A stretch of DNA of 64,000 nt, taken from Brachypodium distachyon (taxonomy: Eukaryota > Streptophyta > Magnoliopsida > Poales > Poaceae). Position numbers and translations under genes: made by a program. Of the stretch, positions 46,891-57,600 are shown piece by piece (the stretch's first letter is position 1; every line of letters begins with the position of its first letter). Location: the NCBI RefSeq assembly GCF_000005505.3, contig NC_016131.3, forward strand, positions 39,904,855 through 39,968,854. The letters run 5' to 3'. Below the pieces are notes generated by a model. The model did not search any database. It was not told where the DNA came from and was given only the letters and a program-made list of their open reading frames with translations.

Positions 46891-47475
46891 TGGGTCGATT
46901 CTTTGCTCGATCTGCTTCGCGAATGTGCGCAGTGGTCAGTGGAGCAGGAGTGGTACGCTTGCTTGCTGCCACCTTTTTCCTCGATTCCTCGGGAGCAGCT
47001 ATGGACTATGGTGGTGGCTTGCTTTGCTTTATGGGGAATGCGGAACCAACCAAGTAGGGTAGATCGATCGACTGGAAGAAGATGAAGAGGACGAAGTGGG
47101 AAGACGGGGAATTCAGCAGCAGTGAACAGGCCGGTGGAGGAATTGGGGGAGAGAGGAGACAGGAGTGACGAGTCTGAGCAAGGCTGTGACACTGTGTCCT
47201 GTGTGTGTGACGTGGCTGTGTGTGGTCCGTTCATGGGCCGGACAGAAAATGGCCTCGGTCCGGCCTTCATCCGTTTTGGTCGGGCCACGCGTTCAACTGG
47301 CCGACCCATTTCGCGTTCAACTGGCCGACCATTTCGCAAAAGAAAAAAGGACATACAAAAAATAGCAATTTCATATATAATACATGCAAGTGCTTTACAT
47401 ATACATATACAGATGAAACTACTACTACATAAAATTAAAATTATTACATATAATAATTAAAACTAAAGAGATCAT
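46891..47475. other. GALS promoter and spacer
   Basis: The 5' UTR and promoter of GALS (minus strand) lie here. I see no clear TATA box. A 24-bp direct repeat with CGTTCAACTGGCCGACC occurs at about 47290-47335. Confidence 0.45.
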
Positions 47476-48472
47476 CTACTCGGAGTCCGACTCCAAGTCG
47501 ATGATCACCAGCTTCGGCGTCCAGGCCTCCAAGTCGTCATCATTGTTGGCGAACCATGGAGACCAGTACTCCTCCTCTTCCTCATTGACCTCCGACGGCT
47601 GCGGAGGCACAGGCGGCGCGCCCCCCTCGTCGGGGAGGTAGGAGACGTAGAGGACCGCTCCCAGGCCAGGCCAGCGGCCCCGCTCCTCCCGGTCGCTCTC
47701 GGCCATTGCGGCCGCGAGCAATGGGTGGGCGTAATAAACTGAAACCGAAAACCGAATCCAAATTAACCAAAACCGAATTAATTGATACAAATCTTGGGTT
47801 GCTAAGTCTAATTAATCGAATTCAATTCCGTGAATTCGGTTATTAACCTCGGTTAACCGAATTAACGATAAAAAGTCTAAAAACTATGTGTTATGCACTT
47901 ATATCTATTTTATTATATATTTGTATCAAGTATTTTTGAACTTTGATGCAACTTAAAGCCTGCAAGACTTTTCGTTATGCCAAGGTTTCTCTGTTTGATA
48001 CTTCGGATCATAGATGTGTTCGAAGTTAGGCTAAAATTCATGATTTAATGTTGTTTATTTTCCGGTCAGTACACAAGTTCGGTTATATCGGTTTAAACCG
48101 AAACCGAACCAAAATTTATGGTTAACCGAATTGTCGGTTAGCCGAAAAACCAACCATATTTCGGTTCACATTTCTCATTAACGAATTACTGAAAAACCGA
48201 AAAAACCGAACTGAAATTTTCGGTTAAACCGAACGCCCACCCCTACCGAGCATGGCCTCCTCCTCCTCCTGCTGTTGCTTCACGACGGCGAGTGCATACT
48301 GTTGAGGTGCCGAAGGGGCGGCGCGCCTTGCTGGGACGCCGGCGAAGTAGGCCCGATGACGGAGGTTGTGCTCCGCCGTGATCAAGCGTCTCGATTGGTG
48401 ATGGCACGCCCCCGAAGACAAGACCAACTCGTGGGCGTGCTTTGCCGACGGCCACAGCTTCTTGGACGTCAT
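47476..48472 (-). pseudogene. Acidic grass protein gene split by a hAT-like element
   Basis: The upstream part (48472-48245) starts MTSKKLWPSAKHAHELVLSS and ends in an EEEEAM stretch. The downstream part (47720-47476) continues AAAMAESDREERGRW and ends WTPKLVIIDLESDSE. Between them is the 524-bp element 47721-48244. If the element and one 8-bp target copy are removed, the coding length is 465 nt, exactly 155 codons (154 residues plus stop), in one frame. That arithmetic supports a single ancestral ORF. As it stands the frame runs into the element and stops at 48224. Similar proteins seem numerous in wheat-type genomes (memory), so the gene itself may be transposon-related. Function unknown. 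Confidence 0.7.
47721..48244. mobile_element. hAT-like MITE with CGGTT-rich ends
   Basis: The ends ATGGGTGGGCGT and (inverted) AGGGGTGGGCGT match at 11 of 12 positions. The flanks CGCGAGCA (47713-47720) and ACCGAGCA (48245-48252) fit an 8-bp target duplication with two changes. Subterminal DNA is packed with CCGAA/TTCGG motifs (AACCGAAAACC, TTCGGTTAAACCG). It has no transposase. It sits within the coding frame of the 47476-48472 gene. Confidence 0.8.
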
Positions 48473-49199
48473 TGCTTGCTTCCGGCGAGGGCGGTGGTCG
48501 ACGGAGAGCTTGAGGGCTTGGGCTAGGGTTTCCGTGGACGGCGACGAAGTAGGTGGGTGGGAGAAATGGGGACAGGGCTGGTCCCCATTTAATATGACCG
48601 GGACGGGGGCTCGTGGTTGCTGCCAAGTGGGGCAGGAAGGCGAAAAGGTTTGACCACGGGCGGACGCGCAGACCAAGCGGCACTCTGTTTCCTGAAATGC
48701 GTCTCCACGGACCAAAAAGTGGACTCGGGCACAATTGGGTAGCCCCACAGGACCACGCTTTGGTTGGGTTTAGCCCGAACAAACGCAACCGGGCCAATGG
48801 GTCGCCACGCTGGGGTTATGGGGGCGCCGACGCCAAAAATCTCAACCAGCATGTCCTCCTAAATCAAAAAAGAAGCCGACGTGGCTCATCAATTCATGCG
48901 GCGCCCCCAGGTCACACCCTACTCATTGCGGACTAGCGAGGGCGCCGGATGAATCTAATAAGCAGCTCGGGCCAACCTTGTCGGTGAGACAAACCAAATT
49001 TGGGGTCCGACGTTTGGGGGGTGCGGCTGGGTATCGGTTGATAAGGAGATGGACACTAAGGATACGACCATTACAAGTCTACTATTAGAGTATTCAATAA
49101 CAATTATAATCAGGTGAATTCAATTATCAAATTGTGTTTAATATATTACTTGCAATTAGGCAGAGCTACTATTTGGTGTGATCTTGTTATGTAGGCATC
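48473..49199. other. Upstream of the split gene, no further gene seen
   Basis: 48473-48850 has overlapping GC-rich frames on both strands, probably the promoter and leader of the 48472 start. 48960-49040 contains GCAGCTCGGGCCAACC and GGGGTGCGGCTGGG blocks of unknown origin. Confidence 0.35.
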
Positions 49200-50060
49200 T
49201 TATTGAACTTTACAAGTTTAAAGTGAAGACGATAGCATGCAAAAGGAGATGGAAGGTGAAGCCTATCAGGTGTTTTTTCCAATAAATCAAACGGCACATG
49301 GTTCGCAGCTTGCTAGACAAATATATGACGAATTAAAGTTGAATCCGATTCCGGTCCGAGCTGTCAGGAGATCCGGATTTGTTTTAATCACCCAAGCCGC
49401 ATCCGGAGTCCAAATCAAGCAAACAAGTACTTGTTGGAAAATTAATTAAAAGACCTTTCCAACGGATCCGGACCAACAAGGAGATTCGACTCATGCCGAC
49501 CGTGACAGACAAAACAAGTCCACATATCTGTTTTTCTGTTTCCTAAAGAGTTGTTATTTTGTTAGAAACTTAGAGATATTGTTGGATTTCGGCCCCATCC
49601 TCTAGTTGGCCGAAAACCCATCTTCCTCCTCCTTTATATACCTCATGAGCCGCTTATGGAGCCTTGCATTTTGTTTAGTTAAAAGTTAGCCATCTCTGCA
49701 ACTTCGTGTAATTGCGTGTGTCAGTTAGACGACCTGCTTTACCGCTTTCGGAACCCCAACTTATCGTCTCGTTGAGACATTGGTTGATATAGTATACTCG
49801 CAATTTTAGATTGCATCTGCTATTTATCTTGTTCTTACTTGTTCTCCGATTGTTTGCAGGAACAAAAACTTTCATGGTCAGGTTGATCGTGCCCCCGCGT
49901 GATCAATAACTCTCTGGAGTTGGTGTATCGATTGCTAAGGCGCTGTCTCCTAGGCCGTAGTCGGATCGTCAACATCACCTTCTACCCAAATCGAGAGTTA
50001 TCAATCTCATCGAAAGATCGGGCCACCCCTGAGCCACATCATCGGTTTCACTCCAAACAA
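49200..50060 (+). mobile_element. Solo-LTR-like gypsy remnant
   Basis: The stretch has TTTATATACCTCATGAGC (TATA-like, 49631) and then an ordered series (CGGAACCCCA.CTT, CTCGT..CCTTGAGAC-like, TTCTCCGATTG.T.GCAGG, GTTGGTGTATCGATTGCTAA, GTAGTCGGATCGTCAAC, CAAATCG.AGTTATC). The same series appears on the minus strand in the gypsy LTR at 24579-25247. No internal retroviral-type genes flank it, so a solo LTR or a fragment is likely. The outer borders are uncertain. Confidence 0.5.
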
Positions 50061-51657
50061 ATTGTTTGTGTCGGCACCTCCCCATATGACCATGTGCCGT
50101 ACGCCATGTGGGGGACGAGTGGAGATGCTCTTATCTTATCTTGGGCGTCTGCCTTGTCACTCGTACGAATGCATTACTTTGGCCGGCGTATTTTGTTGAA
50201 GCTAGTGTATTTTGTTTTGTATACGGTTAGCTGCCGTCACATCAACATTTACGCTTTGGGTTCAGCGGCTAGATGTACTTAGAGGACTGCTCCGGAAAAA
50301 GCAATTTAAATGAGGTCCATTTTGCAAAAAACACAACAAACAACAATTCGTCTCCCTTTCCTTCCCATATCTAGTCAAACCATACCGATCTCTCAGACCG
50401 GACGGGCGAGCACTGCGCTAGGGCCGCACTGTTCGCTGACCTACCTCTGACCCGTGTCAGGGAGGTGGTGTGAACACGCCGCATTTGGAGTGATCGGAGT
50501 CAAAGGTGGATTTGGGTCTGCATTGTATCTTGCACGGATGGAATAGGACAGCGCTTATCCCGGGCTAACAAGAAAGAAACGGTGGCTCTGTCATCATCAC
50601 GCCTAGGAGGCATGGCGCAGTTATCAGCAGATCTCTGACCAAGACCATATAGTAGCAAGGACAGGGTGGGCAACTGCACAGGGCCACAAATCTTACTTAA
50701 TTAATCAGTACTAAACATATAGTTAATGATGCATTAGTAGAAAGCCGAACCGCTAGAAGAGAGAAAATAATAAGACCAAACAGGTATGTATCGATCGGTG
50801 CCTCACTAGAATGACAGTTTACCGATCGTGCTTCCCCTCGAACACGGATCGATTCGTATCCTAGGTAAAAATAGCAACACTGAAAAATAACAGTGCTAAA
50901 AAAATTGGTTATGAGTATCTTCCAATTTTGAAGGCTCCCAGGTAAACATAGCAACACCGAAAAATAACAATGCTAAAAAAATTTGGTTATGAGTATCTTC
51001 AAATTTTCAAGGCCCGGCATTGGATTTTGCAAAGGGGCCTTGAATTCGTTGGCATGGCCTTGTCGCTGACAACAATCAATTGATGTTGTGTGCTCGTGAC
51101 GGACCTCCTCATAATTTTTCTTCTTGGACACATTTGGAAAGTATGTAGTTTTGAATTACGGTAACTTCAAGATGGCGGAAGTACAAAGAACAAAAGAAGA
51201 AAAAGAAAAAGAGAGAAAAACTAACCAAAACGGCCACCCACTTTCAGCGCACACATGGTGTTCGAAGGGCCGTTATGGTGTGATATACGAAACCACTCTA
51301 CTTCAGTACCTCCAACTTCCTAGCATGGGCACCTCCAACATGTTTTCTCCGCCTAATTGGGAGATGATATTTTGCTAATCTAATACTAATTCCCACTAAA
51401 TAGAAATGGAATTTCTTATGTTTTCAGTCTCCTATCGCAAGATGCGACTTTATTATCGATGAAGAAAGTTGCTCGTGGTACATCTAAGATGCATTTTGCA
51501 GGGAATACACAACACGAGTAGTAAACTACAAGTATACAATCCCTTACCATATGACGAGGTACTTATTCCAAAATCAACTTATTTGGCATGCACTAAAAGA
51601 AACTAGGATCGTAGCAGTCTAGAGACTCCTAGAATCTAGAAGTGGTAATTTATATAT
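50061..51657. other. No gene seen; one tandem duplication
   Basis: Short frames only. The stretch 50863-51017 is a tandem pair (listed separately). 51018-51050 has GGCCCGGCATTGG and AGGGGCCTTGAATTC resembling hAT edges. 51380-51657 is the 3' flank of the BURP gene. Confidence 0.45.
50863..51017 (+). repeat. 77-bp tandem duplication
   Basis: Two copies (50863-50939, 50940-51017) of AGGTAAA.ATAGCAACAC, GAAAAATAACA.TGCTAAA and GGTTATGAGTATCTTC. They differ at about ten positions. Confidence 0.9.
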
Positions 51658-54600
51658 CTAATAGAACATGATGTAATTGTGAGGCATGTAATGGCAAATA
51701 GGTTCACCACGCTCTCCGCCCAGCAGCTGAAAGTATTGCTTGTCCCAGCCAGATGTGTTCATGTGGCATATTACTGTTGCCGTCACATATGGCATGCTAT
51801 CTTTCAGACCCTTGATTTGCACCGTCAAAGACTGCACCTCTTTCGGCCGATGGCAATAGAAAACCTCATACGGGAAGTCCATAGGGCGGCATGGCACCAC
51901 ATTATTGCTGACTTGGGTGATATGTTCCACGACGTACATGGAGTTGGGGGTCTCATGCCCATGAATCCTTGTAATGGCTGCTCGTGTGCGGCTGACTCCT
52001 AATGCTCTGGTGGCGAACCTTGCCATTGCTTCGCGAGATGAGAAGCACATGTGAGGCTCCTTCTTTTTACCCTGTTCGCCGCATGATCGAAGGGTGTCAG
52101 CTACCTGCTTTGCCTTCATCGAGTCGTCAGGTATCTTGAAATGTGAAAGGATGGTTGCCAAGTATTTTGATTCCAAGGGAACAGAGAAATGATTAGACTT
52201 TGGTGCCTCGGCTCGTGCAAACATGGTCCCTTCTGGCAGTACAGTCCCAACATGCAGACTCTTCTTCAGAAACAACATGCCAGTTTGAACTTTTATCCGT
52301 CGGTGTTTTGTCGGTGCATCGGGAACAACAGAAGCTGCAAGGTTATAAAACATTAATTCACTAAAAATATGGCCATGCTAATGTTAATTTTTAGGAATTC
52401 AATATATATCATTTTATTTCAAAGGTAATAACAAACAAAGTGCTTAGTCTAACGTAACACATTCTAAACTTGGTAAGTAGCACAAGTATGTACTTACCAA
52501 GAGGTGCATGATCTTCATCCCAATTTACCGCATGTGCACTTGCACCAAAACTTTTTTCTTCTGTAGGAAATAACAAACCTTTAGTTGATCCAGAATTAAC
52601 ATATTCTCAACATGGCAAGCACAAGTACTTACGAGGAGGTGTATGATCGTCATCGTCCCAATGTACTGCGTAAGCACTTGCATTAAAACCGTTTTCTTCT
52701 GCAGGAAATAACAAACCATGAGTTGATCAGGAATTAACAAATTCAGAACATGGTAACCACAAGTACTTACGGAGAGGTGCATGATCATCATCATCCCAAT
52801 GTACCGCATAAGCACTTGCATCAAAACCCTTCTCTTCTGCAGGAAATAACAAACTATGAGTTGATCGATCTAGAATGGAAACATTCTCAACATTGTAAGC
52901 ACAAGTACTTACGAGGAGGTGCATGATCGTCATCGTCCCAATGTACCGCATACGCACTTGTATCAAAACTTTTTTCTTCTGCAGGAAATAGCAAGCCTTT
53001 ATTTGATTCAGAATTAACAAATTCTTAACGCTAATTTTTTTGAAATAATACAATTTTTTTAATCATTTTCGAAAATAATACGCGTTTTCAAAATTTACAA
53101 AAATAATGCGGCCTGGGGGAGGCCGAATGGGCCCAGTTGGCCTGGCCCAAGCCGATTAGACCCAGTCGGCCTCGGCCAGGCCGACTGCAGGCCGCCAGCC
53201 TAGTCCGTGGGGGCCCCATGCGCCAGTCGGCCTGGCCCAGGCCGACTGAGCCCAGTTGGCTTCGCCCAGGCCGACTGGCCCAGTTGGTTTGGGCCAGGCC
53301 GACTGGATTCAGTCGGTTTGGGCCAGACCGATCAAAGTGATTCAATTTTAATTCCATTTTTTTTCTGCGCCGATTCGAAATAATTCCATTTTTTTCTTCG
53401 GATCCTTCCAGTCTTTTGAACTAAAATACTCGATAACATGGATAAAAGTAACACGCCGAATCCGATTTCGCCGCTAGTTCGTTGCATGAGCAACGCATAC
53501 ACGGCCGAGGCCCATTTTTTGTCTCGAATCCTTGCGGTTTTTTGAGCTAAAAGACTTGACAACTTGGATAAAGAGTAACATATATCGATAATTTGCTGGA
53601 CAATTTCTGTGTCGATTCTTTGCGGTTTGTTTGAACTAAAAGACTTGACATTTGGATAAATTAACATACATCGATAATGTGCTGGTTACGGAACCAAGGC
53701 ACGACTAAATTAACATACATTGGTAATACCGCAATTGGACATAATTAAAGATAGCAAATATATTAGAAACACAAGCACTACTGAGTCCACTTAGGCCATT
53801 TTCCGCTCGTATCGCCACGTTCTTCTGCAGCCTTTGCCACGGCAGCCCTTTCTCTTTGCCTCTCCCTTTCTGCCTCACGAGCATCCTTGCGTCTTCGTTC
53901 CTCCTCTTGCATCTCAAGCGCTTTCTCCCTGTTTTTCCTTAGTGCTTCATCAATCCAATGACGTTGTTCCTCCCTATGCTCTTTCATCTCTCTCTCTTGC
54001 TCCTCTTTCTCCTGGGCTGCAGCTTTTTCCGCACAGTCCTTCGCGTGGAAATGCTGCCATGCATTTCGGGACCTTGTTTTGATCTCTTTCACCGCCCAAT
54101 CCGGCATCTCCGTGTCAATCCAACGATACCACATGCATAGGGGCGGAGGAGACTACAAAAAAGCCTACTGCTACAAATCTGCTATGACACAGAAAACATG
54201 TTTTAGAACACCTAAATGTGCTTACCGGAGGCTTGTCGTACGGCGAAACCGGGACAGGTGGTTCATACTCATAGTTCGCGCACATGAAAAACCTCATGCC
54301 CAACTTATCTGAAAAATCTGTCACCTCCTTAACCTTGCATAGATTGCCGCACCAACACCTGAGATGTTCCACCCCCCGAGGCAATATCGCATCTTTCATC
54401 CTCCTCGGCCTCTCGCCCTGGTCCGAGCAAGGCAAACTCATTTGGGGACACTGAAATATTGGAAAAAACAGTAGTGAGAATATTGGAAAAAATAGTAGTG
54501 GGAAGGATGCTTGGATGACTACCGGAGATGAGGTATTTATAGGCTCTCAAACTCATTCTCCCACCACCGTTTACCTCCTCTTTTTCCCGCCTGGTTTTCC

Positions 54601-57600
54601 CGCCTCCTTTTCGCGCCACCGTTTCCCGCCTCCTTTTCGCGCCACCGTTTCCCGCCTCGTTTTTGCGCCACCGTTTCCCGCCTCCTTTTACTGCCACCGT
54701 TTCCCGTCTATTTTAAGTTGTCGGTTTTAATTTCAGTCTTTCTATTGCATATGTATTTCAGTCTTGCCGTTATTTATATGCAAATGTAACTTGAATAAGA
54801 ATGCGAAAATTAGTAACATGTCTCTCTCATACATAGGACCTACATCCAAATATCAGGCACGGCGTCTGGGACGGCGTTCCGAGGGTGCCTGTGGCGTGGT
54901 CCAGCCATACCTATGAGGTGGCACTACGTTGCGCGAAGGAATCACGGACCCATCCTCACGATACTGTGTATCCTCCTGTGTGGGGTCTGGTGGCGGAGTA
55001 CTGAACATCCAGCTGTGTTGGACAGAATAGTCCTCTCCTTGAGCTTGATTCTGCTCACTACCTCATGAGGGTTCGGACAACGACGAGTGATGCCCGTAGG
55101 CTCCTGCATGTGGGAAAGTACTTAGCATTACAATTGCATAGCAGTCATGGTAATGAACACATAGTTTCACATATAATACAAATTAAAACATAGTTTCACA
55201 TATGCATGATAAGTCTAGTTTCTTCCTCTCCCTCGTCATCCACGTCTCCCTCTTCCACGCGCAGTAGCTCCACCAGTACCGAAAGTTGGACAATAAGTGT
55301 CCCTGTGGCCAAAATGGTTGCATAGAAAACATTGTCGTGACGATCCTCCAGCTTCAGATTTATCCATATCATTTCGGATGCGCCTGGACGGGCGTCTGCC
55401 AGTGCCTGTCCGCAGTAGCCCGGGGTCAGGGATGTACCGCCTTTCACCAGGGGTTACCTTGTTGAAATTGCCCATTGCACGAAACCCTAGCATCTCACCC
55501 GTCCATGTGCTAAGCACAGACTCTTTCAGGTAATAGGGAGACACAAATGAGATTGCGTCCATCCCTAGTTGCCCGCAAGCAGCAAGTACATGTGAGCAAG
55601 GAAGGTGAAGCAACTTTGGTTTGTTGCAGGTGCACTCACACGTTGGCCACGCTTCATTTCCAATCTTCACCTCCTGTGTACTCAATTCATTTCCAACGCC
55701 GAACTTGTCAGTTGGTAAGCGCACCTCAAACCTGTGTTCTTGATTACCGATGGCGACGACAGTACGAGACCTAGCTTTTTCCATCTTCTCATCCATGTAC
55801 TTCATAATCTTTTCACAGTACGGTGTATTTGGGTTGTTCATGATATGCATTTTAGCTCTCTGGCGTCTTTCTCTGAAATACTTCACCGTGCCATGGAAAA
55901 TACCCTCGACGATGGCTGTAAGTGGTAAAGCCCTATTTCCCCTCAGGACAAAGTTGTATGTCTCTGCCAGGTTAGTAGTCATGACGCCGTACCTAGCGCC
56001 ATGTGTGTCGTGCAGCAAAGACCACCGCTGCAGAGGCTCGTGCTCTATCCACTGCTGGAAGTTTTTAATCTGCCTTCCAACCCTTCTCCTAGTGCCGGGT
56101 GGGTCAAACCCTGGCAAGTTACAAAGCCCAACAGGTTCTTCCTCAGATGGTCATGTTCCAACTGCTGTCTGTGCAGCCACTGCTGCTACATGTGCTGCTA
56201 CCACCGCGTTTCCTGGCGCTGTCCTCTCCCTAACATGTTTCTTCGTGAACTCATCAAGATAACCACGTATCCTAGTGTACTTCCATTGTTGGTTCTGTTT
56301 GCAGAGTTTCTTGAATAGATTCATAAGTGACTTGTTCCTGAACTGCGAGAAGAAGTTGGCCCCCAAATGTCGCATGCACCAACGACTCTGCATGTCCTGC
56401 CATGGAGTCTGTTCATCAGGCTCAGGGTTTGTCAGTGTCCTTATCGCATTGAGTATGCCTGCATGTCTGGCATGAAGGATGCACACATTCGGCTTATCAT
56501 GCACAACTGCTCTCTTGAGCTGCCTGAAAAACCATAACCAACTTTCAGTGTTCTCACCCTCCACGAAAGCAAACGCGAGCGGAACGATTTGATTGTTGCC
56601 GTCTTGACCAATGGCGGTCAAGATCTGCCCTCTGTATTTGCCAGTGAGAAAAGTGCCATCTACGCATAACACCGGTCGACAATGATGGAAAGCTTTGCCG
56701 CATACACCGAAAGTGAAGAACAGTTGTTGCAGCACCCTCACAGTTGGATACTCTGGGTGCAGGAAGTGTTGGATGTTGACATAGGTGCCTGAATTACGGG
56801 CTTGCAGCGTATGGAGGAGGCGGACAACAGAGTCGTACGAGTCGAAAAACGAACCAAATCTTTCCTCAAGAGCCCTCTGCTTAGCCCTCCAAGCCTTGCC
56901 ATACGAAATGTTGTACTTAAACCTTACCCTCACCTTATGCATGATGGCCTTCACTTCCATTGCTTTGCTCTCCACTATCTCCGTGTAAAGCAACCGAGCA
57001 AGAAGCGTCGACGAGAGGTTACGATGGTCTTGAGGGATACTGAGAATGACACATCTGTGCAACACCAAGTCACTCACAACCCAATCTGTGTCATACTTAG
57101 GAACATAGCCATGCACCCTTCCGAGACAATCTATTTGTTCGCACTCCATTGTCAGATAGTTTTGTGAAGAGACACTTGTTTTGAAAACCCTTTGCGTGGA
57201 CATTGCCCAAGCAACTATGGCATCCTGCAGATGTTTCTTGTCAGGAAATCTGGCACCCTTCGCAATGTTGTTCTGATGATAGTGCCATGCAGAGTCGTAC
57301 CCATCGTTCACGGTCATAGCTGAAGAGAAGTGCTGATTCCATGATGCAGGAATCGGCACCTCCTCTTCGTCCGACTCATGAGACTCATCGTCATAAGAAC
57401 TACGACCATCTGTATCTTCATCCTCCATCTCGTTCTGCAAGTGACCATCTTCTTCGTCCGCATCTGCCTTGCCAGTGTACTCATCCTCTCCTACTGCCCT
57501 GGAGCTCTGGCCTGATTCATAACCACCACCTCCAGCATTCGACACAGAGTTTGCATTGGACAAGTCATAACTTGATTCACCCTTGCCTTCAGCGGGGTTG

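Noticed and set aside
45892..47062. Large plus-strand ORFs (up to 205 codons)
   Set aside because: Antisense shadows of the GC-rich first exon of the GALS gene.
52525..53053. ORFs of about 100 codons with repeated MQVLMRYIGTMT
   Set aside because: They read through intron sequence in the wrong frame of the BURP mini-exon array; the true frame is the phase-1 one ending AVHWDDDDHAPP.
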